This document shows, in pieces, positions 18,297 to 27,271 of a DNA stretch of 64,000 nt. This DNA is from Spirosoma spitsbergense DSM 19989. GTDB taxonomy: Bacteria; Bacteroidota; Bacteroidia; Cytophagales; Spirosomataceae. How positions within the stretch are numbered: the stretch's first letter is position 1; each line of letters opens with the position of its first letter. Under the pieces are notes generated by a model. It was not told where the DNA came from and did not search any database. It saw nothing but the letters and a program-made list of their open reading frames with translations. Location: positions 1-64,000 of the forward strand of contig NZ_KB893500.1 of the NCBI RefSeq assembly GCF_000374085.1. Direction: 5' to 3'. Position numbers and translations under genes: made by a program.

Positions 18297-18406
18297 AATG
18301 ATAGCACACCCGAACCGTTACTTTTACAAGACATAAGCAGGCGATTGTCTTTCGAATAGCTACGTTGACCTGCTGAACCTTACGTTTCGGAGACAGCATC
18401 ACCCGT

Positions 18407-19132
18407 ATGGAAGCATTGCACGAAAAAAACCTGCCTCAGTCAGCCGCACCGGCCTCCGGTACCGACGTTCATCCACCTCATTTGTCGCCCGCCTACAAAT
18501 CAACCATTCTGCGTAGCCCGACCCAGGCCCTTATGCCGGTACGGGAGTTGATTCGCGATTTGAGTATGCCGGTTTTTGGTCAGTCGGTGCTGCGCGAATT
18601 TGATAACGACCTGACCAGGAACGCCCGCATCAATGGCGAACCAATCGGTGAGCGTATCAAAGTAGCGGGGAAGGTACTGGACGACGGGGGAAAGCCATTG
18701 TCCAACGTACTCATCGAAATATGGCAGGCCAATTCGGCGGGTCGGTACATTCACAAAGCCGAAATTCACGACGCTCCCCTGGATCCTAATTTCCTGGGCG
18801 GAGGCCGTGTGTTAACCGACAGGGACGGCAACTACTCATTTTATACCATCAAACCCGGTGCCTATCCGTGGGGAAATCATTACAACGCCTGGCGACCGAA
18901 TCACATCCACTTTTCCGTGATTGGTCATCAGTTTGAGCAGCGGCTGGTAACCCAGATGTACTTTCCCGGCGACCCGCTGTTCGACTACGACCCCATCTTT
19001 CAGTCCGTTCCGCAGCACGCCCGCGAGCTGCTGATTGCCAAATTCCGAATGGACTGGACCGAGGCCGAGTTTGCCCTGGCTTACCAGTTTGATATTGTCC
19101 TGAACGGTCGCCACAAGACTCCTTTCGAATAA
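18407..19132 (+). CDS. pcaH: Protocatechuate 3,4-dioxygenase, beta subunit
   Basis: 241 residues. The iron-binding region FYTIKPGAYPWGNHYNAWRPNHIHFSVIG carries the Tyr and His-x-His ligands of the catalytic beta subunit. The earlier core IEIWQANSAGRYIHKAE is the conserved intradiol dioxygenase strand. With PcaG it opens the ring of protocatechuate between the hydroxyls to give 3-carboxy-cis,cis-muconate, using non-heme Fe(III) in the cytoplasm. Its stop codon shares one base with the pcaG start (TAATG at 19130-19134). It is the first gene of the operon. Confidence 0.93.
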   Translation: MEALHEKNLPQSAAPASGTDVHPPHLSPAYKSTILRSPTQALMPVRELIRDLSMPVFGQSVLREFDNDLTRNARINGEPIGERIKVAGKVLDDGGKPLSNVLIEIWQANSAGRYIHKAEIHDAPLDPNFLGGGRVLTDRDGNYSFYTIKPGAYPWGNHYNAWRPNHIHFSVIGHQFEQRLVTQMYFPGDPLFDYDPIFQSVPQHARELLIAKFRMDWTEAEFALAYQFDIVLNGRHKTPFE

Positions 19133-19737
19133 TGGAACAGCTACAACAAACACCTTCCCAAACAGTCGGTCCTTTCTTTGCTTATGCCCTGACCGCCGAG
19201 CAGTACGGCTATCCCTACGATAGCCTGATGAATCACACGCTGGTTAGCCCCGATACCCCCGGCCAGCGGATTATGGTTAGTGGCCGTATCTGGGATGGCG
19301 CGGGGGCCACCATTTCCGATACCGTGGTTGAGTTCTGGCAGGCCGACGCGAAGGGGCAGTACCGCACGGCACCCATTGAGCAGAACACCGCGACCCATAC
19401 CGACCGGGGCTTTCTGGGGTTTGGCCGGGTGGGAACGGGCACACTACCCGGTCATCAGTTCCAGTTTACCACCATCAAACCCGGTGCTATAAGTACAGGT
19501 GCGGCCCCTCACATCAACGTTATGCTGGTGATGCGCGGCTCACTACGGAATCTGTACACCCGCCTGTACTTTGCTGACGAACCGGTAGCCAACGCCCAGG
19601 ATGCCTTGCTGAACGCCGTTCCGGCCGAACGACGGGCCACCCTGCTGGCTCATCGGACAGAGGTGAACAATGAGATTCGATACGTCTTTGATATCCACAT
19701 GCAGGGGCCGAAGGAAACCGTATTTTTCGACCTCTAA
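19132..19737 (+). CDS. pcaG: Protocatechuate 3,4-dioxygenase, alpha subunit
   Basis: 201 residues. The N-terminus LQQTPSQTVGPFFAYALT is the alpha-subunit signature. The region matching the iron site reads GAAPHINVMLVMRG, so the second ligand His is replaced by Asn. This is expected because the alpha subunit has no iron and only shapes the active site formed by PcaH. It overlaps pcaH by one base, so the two are made in equal amounts. Confidence 0.93.
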   Translation: MEQLQQTPSQTVGPFFAYALTAEQYGYPYDSLMNHTLVSPDTPGQRIMVSGRIWDGAGATISDTVVEFWQADAKGQYRTAPIEQNTATHTDRGFLGFGRVGTGTLPGHQFQFTTIKPGAISTGAAPHINVMLVMRGSLRNLYTRLYFADEPVANAQDALLNAVPAERRATLLAHRTEVNNEIRYVFDIHMQGPKETVFFDL

Positions 19738-19780
19738 CCGGCGTTGATTAGTACCTTGCCCTTCACTTAGTAGTAAAACG

Positions 19781-20863
19781 ATGCTTGCTGACCTTATTTT
19801 TACCACCCCGCCGATGGAGACTATTTTCTCGGACGAAACGGAGCTACGGCTTATGCTGGCGTTCGAGTCGGCACTGGTCACAGCGCAGGCTGCGGCTGGG
19901 GCAATTCCAGCAGAAGCGGCAGCAACTATCACCGATGTTTGTCGGCAAACCAACTGGGATACAGAATCCATCCGCCAGCAGACGTTGCTGGCGGGTAATC
20001 CAGCAATACCGTTCGTTTCGATGCTGAAAGAGCGGGTACATCAGAAAGATGTTGAAGCCGTTCGATATGTTCATCAGGGAGCTACCAGTCAGGATGTTAT
20101 CGACACGGTGCTGATGATGCAGTTGAAACAGGGATTGGCCCAATGTCAGACCGACTTGAATCAGCTCAATACGCAACTTACACAACTGGCTCAAACGCAC
20201 CGCGATACACCCATGATGGGGAGAACACTGCTCCAGCAGGCCTTGCCCATCACCTTTGGCGATAAAGTAAAGGGCTGGCTGGACGGATTACTACGGGCGG
20301 CTGAACGAGTAGACCAGGTAGTTGAAAAAGACATCGTGATTCAGTTGGGTGGTCCCGTGGGCAACAGCGTTTCACTCGGCGACCATGCGGAAGCTATTCG
20401 GGCGCGGATGGCCGAACTACTGGGATTAGGCAATACACCCCACGCCTGGCATACCCAACGCGACCGGCTGGCCAATATAGCCGCAACGCTCGGCATCCTG
20501 AACGGGTCGCTGGGGAAGCTGGGGAATGACATTATCCTGCTCATGCAAACCGAAGTGGGCGAAGTGCGGGAGGGTGCCGCCGATGGTAAAGGCGGTTCGT
20601 CGTCCATGCCGCACAAACGCAATCCGGTCAGCAGCACGTTTATGGTGGCCATTGCGCACCACACCCCTGCCCTGGTGGCCAGTATGCTGGCCGCTATGAT
20701 ACAGCCGCACGAACGGGCCGCTGGTGCCTGGCACAGTGAGTGGCCCGTTATGCGCGACCTGATTCGACTGACCGCGGCTAACCTGTACCATGCCAACGAA
20801 TTAATCCGTACCCTTGAGGTTGATACGGAACGAATGAAGCAAAACAGCAACGTACCTGACTGA
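19781..20863 (+). CDS. pcaB: 3-carboxy-cis,cis-muconate cycloisomerase, short form
   Basis: 360 residues of the fumarase/aspartase superfamily. The signature GSSSMPHKRNPVSS is present, as is GATSQDVIDTVLMMQ near residue 98. It converts 3-carboxymuconate to 4-carboxymuconolactone. The protein ends at VDTERMKQNSNVPD, right where longer homologues enter their C-terminal adenylosuccinate-lyase-like domain. The next gene starts 3 bp later, leaving no room for that domain. Short PcaB proteins of about 350 residues are known in alphaproteobacteria, so I take this as a natural short form rather than a truncation. Confidence 0.9.
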   Translation: MLADLIFTTPPMETIFSDETELRLMLAFESALVTAQAAAGAIPAEAAATITDVCRQTNWDTESIRQQTLLAGNPAIPFVSMLKERVHQKDVEAVRYVHQGATSQDVIDTVLMMQLKQGLAQCQTDLNQLNTQLTQLAQTHRDTPMMGRTLLQQALPITFGDKVKGWLDGLLRAAERVDQVVEKDIVIQLGGPVGNSVSLGDHAEAIRARMAELLGLGNTPHAWHTQRDRLANIAATLGILNGSLGKLGNDIILLMQTEVGEVREGAADGKGGSSSMPHKRNPVSSTFMVAIAHHTPALVASMLAAMIQPHERAAGAWHSEWPVMRDLIRLTAANLYHANELIRTLEVDTERMKQNSNVPD

Positions 20864-20866
20864 CTT

Positions 20867-22033
20867 ATGCCTGAAAAAAAAATCAATGGCAACCGGATGC
20901 ATTACCAGCTCGACGGCCCTGAAGAGGGCATGGTGGTGCTATTTTCCAATTCGCTGGGTGCCGACCTGACCATGTGGGATGCCGTTGTGAACGAGTTAAC
21001 TCCTTCGCTCCGGGTACTGCGGTATGATACAAGGGGTCACGGGCAAACCCCGGCTTTGCCCCCCCCCGTTACCATAGCCGATCTGGGCGAGGATGTAATC
21101 GCCCTGCTGAACGAACTAGCCATTCCGAAAGTGCATTTTTGTGGTTTATCGATGGGAGGGTTAATCGGCCAATGGTTGGCCATTCACCACCCCGAACGCA
21201 TCGATAAGCTTATTCTGAGCAACACAGCCGCTAAAATTGGCACCAATGTCAGCTGGAACGAACGCATTGACACGGTACGCCGGTATGGCTTGTCGGACGT
21301 TGCTAATGCCGCCCTCGACCGCTGGCTGACCCCCGAATTTCGGGAGCAGCACCCGGCAGTACGCGACCATTGGGTAAACCGGTTCCGGGAAACAGACGAC
21401 CAGGGATACGCGGCCTGCTGCATGGCCATCCGCAACGCCGATTTCCGGGAAGATTTGCACCAAATCAAGGCACCCACGCTCATCATTGCCGGAACGCACG
21501 ACCCGGTAACCACCGTAACCGATGGGCAATTCATGCAACAGGCTATCCCCGATGCCCAACTGGTTGAGTTACCAGCTGCCCACCTGTCGGCGGTTGAATC
21601 AGCCGATGCTTTCGCCCGTACCCTGAACACGTTTTTAGCCGAACCAGAACTCTCCCCCAATCAGCCTACGTACGAAGCCGGTATGGCCGCGCGCCGTGCC
21701 GTGCTGGGCGATGCCCACGTTGACCGGGCCAATGCGGGCACAACAGACTTTACTACTGATTTTCAGGACTTCATTACCCGCTACGCCTGGGGTGAAATCT
21801 GGACCCGGCCAGGTCTATCCCGCCATGCGCGAAGCCTGATTACGCTGGGAATGCTCATTGCGCTGAACCGCGAAACCGAGTTCAAGATGCACGTTCGTGC
21901 CGCCCTTAACAATGGCGTTACAATGGACGAGATAAAAGAGGTAATTATGCACTCGGCTCTATACTGTGGCTTACCAGCCGCCAACGCAGCTTTTCACGCG
22001 GCCAGCGAAGTCCTTAACAATCCGGAAAAATGA
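20867..22033 (+). CDS. pcaL: Fused 3-oxoadipate enol-lactonase / 4-carboxymuconolactone decarboxylase
   Basis: 388 residues. Residues 1-258 are an alpha/beta hydrolase (PcaD part) with nucleophile Ser95 in GLSMGG, Asp212 in AGTHDP and His239 in AAHLS. Residues about 265-388 are a carboxymuconolactone decarboxylase (PcaC part), with the conserved ETEFKMHVRAALNNGVTMDEIKEVIMH and YCGLPAANAAF. One protein therefore covers two consecutive steps to 3-oxoadipate. The arrangement is like PcaL of Rhodococcus and Streptomyces. The stop overlaps the pobA start (ATGA). A run of nine C residues around 21059-21067 lies within the hydrolase part. Confidence 0.92.
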   Translation: MPEKKINGNRMHYQLDGPEEGMVVLFSNSLGADLTMWDAVVNELTPSLRVLRYDTRGHGQTPALPPPVTIADLGEDVIALLNELAIPKVHFCGLSMGGLIGQWLAIHHPERIDKLILSNTAAKIGTNVSWNERIDTVRRYGLSDVANAALDRWLTPEFREQHPAVRDHWVNRFRETDDQGYAACCMAIRNADFREDLHQIKAPTLIIAGTHDPVTTVTDGQFMQQAIPDAQLVELPAAHLSAVESADAFARTLNTFLAEPELSPNQPTYEAGMAARRAVLGDAHVDRANAGTTDFTTDFQDFITRYAWGEIWTRPGLSRHARSLITLGMLIALNRETEFKMHVRAALNNGVTMDEIKEVIMHSALYCGLPAANAAFHAASEVLNNPEK

Positions 22034-23262
22034 ACCATCACACGCAGGTAGGCATCATCGGAGCCGGGCCGTCGGGGTTGCTGCTCGCGCAACTGCTACA
22101 TACGCAGGGCATCAACTCGGTGGTGCTGGAAAATAGACCCCGCCAGCGGGTCGAAAGCCGGCAACGGGCGGGGTTACTCGAACAAAACACCGTCGACCGG
22201 CTCCGGCAGGCGGGTGCCACCGACCGGCTCGACCGCGAAGGGCTTGTTCACGATGGCGTTATACTAAGCTACAATGGACACCGGCACCGCATCGACCTGG
22301 CGCACCTGACCGGCGGCTCCCGTGTGACGATTTATGCCCAGACGGAAGTAGTAAAAGACCTGATACATCTGCGGCTGGATGAGGACGACCAGTCTATTTT
22401 GTTTGAAGCCAAAGCCACGTCCATCGACGGGTTGGACGGGTACGCACCGGCCATCCATTACACGCATCAGGGCGGTAACCATACCCTCACCTGCGATTTT
22501 ATAGCGGGCTGCGATGGCTTTCACGGCATTGCCCGGCAGGCTATCCCAGCGCACCTGACTACCACCTACGATAAAGTTTACCCCTACTGCTGGCTGGGCA
22601 TTCTGGCTAAAGTCCCGCCCTCCACCGACGAGTTGATCTACGCTTATCACGACCGGGGATTTGCTCTGCACAGCATGCGTTCGCCCGAAATTTCGCGGCT
22701 CTACGTGCAATGCGACGTAACCGACACGCTGGACGACTGGCCCGACGAACGCATTTGGGCCGAACTCCAGATTCGGCTGGGGGCTACCGGATGGACTTTA
22801 GCGGAAGGCCCGATTCTGGAGAAAACCATCACGCCCATGCGCAGCTTCGTGAGCGAGCCCATGCAATTCGGGCGGTTGTTTCTGGCGGGTGATTCGGCCC
22901 ATATTGTCCCCCCAACGGGTGCCAAAGGGCTAAACATGGCCATTGCCGATACGGGTCATTTGTTCGATGCCCTCATGCGCTGGTATGAGGTCGGCATTTC
23001 GTCGGAGCTGGATGCCTACACCGCGGGTTGCATGCGTCGGGTGTGGCGGGTGCAGGAGTTCTCGAACTTCATGACTGAAATGCTGCACCGTGATCCCAAT
23101 AAATCAACCTTCGATGCTCATTTGCAGGCATCCCGATTCAATCAATTAGTCAATAGTCAGGCAGCCTCAACGGTTATAGCCGAAAACTACGTGGGTCTCG
23201 CGGCCAAAAGGGCGTCAGAGGCAACGGGTAGTAAGCTCTGGCAATCAACTCTTCACGCATGA
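22030..23262 (+). CDS. pobA: 4-hydroxybenzoate 3-monooxygenase
   Basis: 410 residues, near the usual 390-395. FAD-binding motifs are all visible: [13 protein letters not shown] at the N-terminus, the DG motif in GCDGFHG, and [22 protein letters not shown]. The C-terminal half aligns by eye with PobA. The enzyme hydroxylates 4-hydroxybenzoate to protocatechuate using NAD(P)H and O2, feeding PcaHG. It overlaps pcaL by 4 bp and the next gene by 4 bp. Its place inside the pca operon means 4-hydroxybenzoate is a likely natural substrate of the cluster. Confidence 0.93.
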   Translation: MNHHTQVGIIGAGPSGLLLAQLLHTQGINSVVLENRPRQRVESRQRAGLLEQNTVDRLRQAGATDRLDREGLVHDGVILSYNGHRHRIDLAHLTGGSRVTIYAQTEVVKDLIHLRLDEDDQSILFEAKATSIDGLDGYAPAIHYTHQGGNHTLTCDFIAGCDGFHGIARQAIPAHLTTTYDKVYPYCWLGILAKVPPSTDELIYAYHDRGFALHSMRSPEISRLYVQCDVTDTLDDWPDERIWAELQIRLGATGWTLAEGPILEKTITPMRSFVSEPMQFGRLFLAGDSAHIVPPTGAKGLNMAIADTGHLFDALMRWYEVGISSELDAYTAGCMRRVWRVQEFSNFMTEMLHRDPNKSTFDAHLQASRFNQLVNSQAASTVIAENYVGLAAKRASEATGSKLWQSTLHA

Positions 23263-24614
23263 AAACAGTACCCATACTAACGCTGGAGCAGGCAGCCGCG
23301 CTGGTAAAAGACGGCGACACACTCCTACAGGGCGGATTTGGGATGACAGGCAACCCGGTTCACCTGATGCACGCACTGGCAGAAACCGGCACGGGAAACC
23401 TCACGTTCGTTGGTAACAATGTAGGCGAAGTGGGCATGGGGGGCGGGCGTTTACTGCAGAACGGGCAGATACGCCGGATGATTGGGTCGTTTTTCACCTC
23501 CAATCATGATGCGGTCAAAGCCGCCCAGAGTGGTGAGGTGGCGTACGAACTATTACCCCAGGGAACGCTGGCCGAAGCCATCCGGGCAGGGGGAGCGGGT
23601 ATCGGCGGATTTTACACGCCCACCTCGGCGGGGACGCCACTGGCCGACGGTCGCGAAACAAAAATTATCGACGGGGTAGAGCAGGTTTTCGTCAAAAGTA
23701 TCCGGGCTAACGTCGCCTTTATCCGGGCCTGGCGGGCCGATACGGCGGGGAATCTACACTACCGCATGACCGAAAATAACTTCAACAAGGCGATGGCAAC
23801 GGCCGCCGATACCGTTATCGTTGAAGTGGAGGAAATTGTTCCCGTTGGGCAGATAGCGCCGGAAGAGGTACACACGCCCGGCTGCTTTGTCGACTATCTG
23901 GTACAGGCAACCCTGACGCTGGCTGATTTAGGCAGTTCGGCTTCAGTATCGTCGTCCAAAAAGGTGGACGAATCCCGAATGAACATGGCCCGGCGGGCAC
24001 TGGCCGAACTCAAAAAAGGCGACGTGGTCAATCTGGGCATCGGTATTCCAACCCTGGTGGCCGACCTGATTACGGACGAACACGGCATTTTGCTGCACAC
24101 CGAAAACGGGATGCTGGGCGTGGGACCCGTCCCTGCCGATGGTGGAGGGGCCATGAATTACCCGGTGAACGCCGGGAAAATTCCCGTGACGGCCTTAAAA
24201 GGAAGCAGCTATTTCGACAGCGCCGATTCCTTCGCCATGATTCGGGGTGGGCACATTGATGTCGCAATCATGGGCGGACTGGAAGTGGACGAAGCCGCTA
24301 ATCTGGCCAACTGGGCCGTACCGGGTAAACCCCTGCTGGGCGTGGGCGGGGCAATGGACCTGGCCAGAGGAGCCAAACGACTCATCATCACCATGACGCA
24401 TACCAACCCCGACGGGTCGTCCAAGCTAGTGCCGCAATGCACGCTGCCACTCACGGCAATGGGCGTGGTGAGCCTGATTATTACCGATTTAGCCGTATTT
24501 GCCTATCCGGATGGCAAACTAACCCTGCTGGAACTAATGCCTGGTGCCACGCTCGACGGCGTAAAAGCCAAAACAATTGCAAACTTTAAAACAAGCAAAA
24601 GAGTGAAAGAGTGA
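23259..24614 (+). CDS. pcaIJ: Fused 3-oxoadipate CoA-transferase (alpha and beta subunits in one chain)
   Basis: 451 residues. Residues 1-220 match the CoA-transferase A subunit ([33 protein letters not shown]). Residues 240-451 match the B subunit ([25 protein letters not shown]), with catalytic Glu282 in TENGMLGVG. The join is a Ser-rich linker around residue 230. It transfers CoA from succinyl-CoA to 3-oxoadipate. By family alone it could be an acetoacetate or other 3-oxoacid transferase; the context decides for 3-oxoadipate. The start overlaps pobA by 4 bp. Confidence 0.88.
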   Translation: MKTVPILTLEQAAALVKDGDTLLQGGFGMTGNPVHLMHALAETGTGNLTFVGNNVGEVGMGGGRLLQNGQIRRMIGSFFTSNHDAVKAAQSGEVAYELLPQGTLAEAIRAGGAGIGGFYTPTSAGTPLADGRETKIIDGVEQVFVKSIRANVAFIRAWRADTAGNLHYRMTENNFNKAMATAADTVIVEVEEIVPVGQIAPEEVHTPGCFVDYLVQATLTLADLGSSASVSSSKKVDESRMNMARRALAELKKGDVVNLGIGIPTLVADLITDEHGILLHTENGMLGVGPVPADGGGAMNYPVNAGKIPVTALKGSSYFDSADSFAMIRGGHIDVAIMGGLEVDEAANLANWAVPGKPLLGVGGAMDLARGAKRLIITMTHTNPDGSSKLVPQCTLPLTAMGVVSLIITDLAVFAYPDGKLTLLELMPGATLDGVKAKTIANFKTSKRVKE

Positions 24615-24656
24615 AAAAACCGCCGACTGGTTTTCACTCTTTCGCTCGTTCATCCT

Positions 24657-25865
24657 ATGACTGAAGCCTATATAATTGACGCCATCCGTACCCCAATCGG
24701 GAGTTTTGGCGGGAGCCTGTCGACCGTTCGGGCCGATGACCTCGCGGCTATGCCACTGAAGGAGTTACTCAGCCGAAACCCCACGTTGCCACCCGATGTG
24801 ATTGAGGATGTCATTCTGGGATGCCACAATCAGGCAGGGGAGGATAACCGCAACGTAGCCCGCATGGCACTGTTGCTGGCTGGACTACCGTACACCGTTC
24901 CCGGCGAAACCGTCAATCGGCTGTGCTCGTCGGGGATGTCGGCGGTGGTTCATGCCAACCGGGCTATCCGGGCGGGCGACGGCGACGTGTTCATTACCGG
25001 GGGCATGGAGCATATGACCCGTGGACCGTGGGTAATGTCCAAATCATCGAAACCCTTTGGCAACGACGCGCAACTCTTCGATTCCAGTTTTGGCTGGCGG
25101 TTCATCAACCCCAAAATGCAGGAGATGTACGGGACCGACGCGATGGGCGTAACCGCCGAAAATCTGGTCGACCTTTTCCACATCAGTCGTGAAGACCAGG
25201 ATCTGTTCGCCTACAATTCCCAGCAGAAAGCCGCGCGCGCCCGGCAGTCGGGCCGACTGGCGATGGAAATCATGCCGGTTGAGATTGCGGCCCGCAAAGG
25301 GCCACCAACGCTGTTTGAGCAGGATGAGTTTGTAAAACCAAATACGAGTCTGGATGTATTGGCCACTCTGAAACCAGCTTTCAAAAAGAACGGGAGCGTG
25401 ACGGCGGGGAACGCGGCCGGCCTGAATGACGGGGCCGCAGCCATGCTGATTGCTACGCAGGATGCCGCCAACCGGTATCAGCTAACGCCGAAAGCCCGGA
25501 TTATTACCTCGGCGGTGGTAGGTGTGGAGCCGCGCATCATGGGCATCGGCCCGGTTTCGGCCACGCAGAAAGCCCTGAAAAAAGCGGGATTACGGCTGGA
25601 TGAGATGGACGTTATCGAACTCAACGAAGCCTTTGCCGCCCAGTCGCTGGCCTGCACCCGGGCACTAGGACTGGCCGACAACGACCCGCGCCTTAATCCG
25701 AACGGCGGGGCTATTGCATTGGGCCACCCCCTGGGCATGTCGGGCACGCGGTTGATTCAAACAGCTATGCTCGAACTGCAGCAACAGCAAAAGCGGTATG
25801 CGCTGGCTACCATGTGCGTCGGCGTAGGTATGGGCTACGCAGTCATCATCGAGCGGGTGAATTAG
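24657..25865 (+). CDS. pcaF: 3-oxoadipyl-CoA thiolase
   Basis: 402 residues. Thiolase active-site residues are in place: Cys90 in NRLCSSGMS, the His in IALGHPLGMSG and Cys387 in CVGVGMGYA. The NEAFAAQ motif is also present. It cleaves 3-oxoadipyl-CoA to succinyl-CoA and acetyl-CoA, ending the pathway. The 42-bp gap from pcaIJ is the widest after pcaG-pcaB but still suggests one transcript. It converges on the MetE-like gene with a 3-bp gap. Confidence 0.9.
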   Translation: MTEAYIIDAIRTPIGSFGGSLSTVRADDLAAMPLKELLSRNPTLPPDVIEDVILGCHNQAGEDNRNVARMALLLAGLPYTVPGETVNRLCSSGMSAVVHANRAIRAGDGDVFITGGMEHMTRGPWVMSKSSKPFGNDAQLFDSSFGWRFINPKMQEMYGTDAMGVTAENLVDLFHISREDQDLFAYNSQQKAARARQSGRLAMEIMPVEIAARKGPPTLFEQDEFVKPNTSLDVLATLKPAFKKNGSVTAGNAAGLNDGAAAMLIATQDAANRYQLTPKARIITSAVVGVEPRIMGIGPVSATQKALKKAGLRLDEMDVIELNEAFAAQSLACTRALGLADNDPRLNPNGGAIALGHPLGMSGTRLIQTAMLELQQQQKRYALATMCVGVGMGYAVIIERVN

Positions 25866-25868
25866 TAC

Positions 25869-26978
25869 TCAATCACCCCATACGATTCGGGCGGTGTCGA
25901 CCACGAGTTCGAGCTTGCGCCACTGGTCATCCATCGTCATGGCGTTGCCGTGGTGCGTGCTCGAGAAACCACACTGCGGACTAACGCCCATGTTGGCCAG
26001 CGGCATGTACTGCGCGGCCTCTTCAATGCGCGTAATCAGGTCGGCCTGCTTCTCCAGCGTCGGCACTTTAGACGATACGATGCCCAGAATCACCATTTTG
26101 TTATCCGGCACAAAGCGCAGCGGAGCAAAATCACCCGACCGTTCGTCGTCGTATTCCAGGAAATAGGCATCCACATTGATGGAACTGAACAAGACTTCGG
26201 CCACGGGTTCGTAGCCTCCTTCGGCAAACCACGTGCTCCGGTAATTGCCCCGGCAGAGGTGAATTCCCACAGTAAGGTCGTCGGGCCGACCGTCGATGAC
26301 CGAATTAATCAGCGCAGCGTACGTTTTGGGCAACTCATTCGGGTCTTCGCCCCGCTCCACGGCAGCCGCCCTCATTTTGGGGTCGCAGAGATAGGCCAGA
26401 TTCGTATCGTCCAGTTGCAGGTAACGCAAACCAGCTTTGTACAGATGGTCTATTTCCTGTCGATAGACTGCGGCTAAATCATGAAAAAATTCATCCATGT
26501 CCGGGTAAGCCTCAATGTCGATGGATTTGCGGCCACCCCGGAAATGCACCATCGTGGGCGACGGAATACTCACCTTCGGGGTTTGGGTGGTGACCGATTC
26601 GAGATACGCATAATCGGCCACCTGAATGTCGCGGGCGTGGCGGAGTTTACCCGTTACGGATAGCTGGGGCGGGGTAAATCCATCGTCGGCAACTTTAGCG
26701 TTTGGGTTGGCCCCGATGCCGCCCGTTACGGTGACGCCATCCAGTTGCTTCAGGAAATCGAGGTGAAAATAATCCCGGCGAAATTCGCCATCGGTGATGG
26801 ATTTCATCCCCAGCGACTCCACTTTTTTGACGGTATCGGCAATGGCAGCATCCTCAACGGCACGAAGTTCTTCGGCGGAGATTTCGCCTTTCTTCCAGCG
26901 AAGCCGGTTTTCCCGAACGGCATCAGGGCGTAGTAAACTGCCGACGTGGTCGGCGCGGAAAGCGGGGTTCAGTTTCAT
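25869..26978 (-). CDS. MetE C-terminal-domain-like methyltransferase (YxjG/YxjH type)
   Basis: 369 residues, half the length of MetE. It matches only the catalytic barrel: start MKLNPAFRADHVGSLLRPD, then KSITDGEFRRDYFHLDFL, LQLDDTNLAYLCD and VGIHLCRGNYRSTWFAEGGYE. The C-terminal GFSSTHHGN holds a further part of the metal site. Related short proteins move methyl groups to homocysteine or act on unknown thiols; the substrate is not known. It lies convergent to and 3 bp from pcaF, and is not part of that operon. Confidence 0.8.
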   Translation of the reverse strand: MKLNPAFRADHVGSLLRPDAVRENRLRWKKGEISAEELRAVEDAAIADTVKKVESLGMKSITDGEFRRDYFHLDFLKQLDGVTVTGGIGANPNAKVADDGFTPPQLSVTGKLRHARDIQVADYAYLESVTTQTPKVSIPSPTMVHFRGGRKSIDIEAYPDMDEFFHDLAAVYRQEIDHLYKAGLRYLQLDDTNLAYLCDPKMRAAAVERGEDPNELPKTYAALINSVIDGRPDDLTVGIHLCRGNYRSTWFAEGGYEPVAEVLFSSINVDAYFLEYDDERSGDFAPLRFVPDNKMVILGIVSSKVPTLEKQADLITRIEEAAQYMPLANMGVSPQCGFSSTHHGNAMTMDDQWRKLELVVDTARIVWGD

Positions 26979-27271
26979 AAAAAGCGAAAGAATAAAAGAG
27001 GTAATGGGTGAACGATCGAAGGCAGTACCTATCTGATCAAACTTGCCATGGCACTGCCCTGTCGCGGAACACGTTTTCGTTGAGAAAACAGTGAGAAAGA
27101 AAGGTCGTCCAGTTCGAGGTCGAAGCCTTTGGCGAAGGCAACAGTCAGCCGTGAATCTTTAGCGAAAAATAACCTTTGTCAGTAAGCACCTGCTCAGCTA
27201 CCAGTTCGATCCACCAAATCAACTGGTTCGGGCACTGGCCAGGTTACTAATGAGCCTATAAGGCCAGCCAC
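26979..27271. other. Intergenic region with one small inverted repeat
   Basis: 293 bp without a gene. ACCAGTT (27200-27206) and AACTGGT (27221-27227) form a 7-bp stem with a 14-nt loop. I see no other recognisable element or gene remnant. Confidence 0.4.

Larger units (their letters stand above)
18054..18406. other. Divergent regulatory region between the AraC regulator and pcaH
   Basis: 353 bp without a gene. It holds the two 18-bp direct repeats, the inverted partial copy and the candidate -7 elements listed separately. The middle (18125-18240) shows nothing recognisable apart from AT-rich stretches. Confidence 0.6.

Noticed and set aside
19781-20863. pcaB as a truncated pseudogene
   Set aside because: It lacks the C-terminal domain of long homologues, but the next gene begins 3 bp later, the frame is intact, and short PcaB proteins are known.
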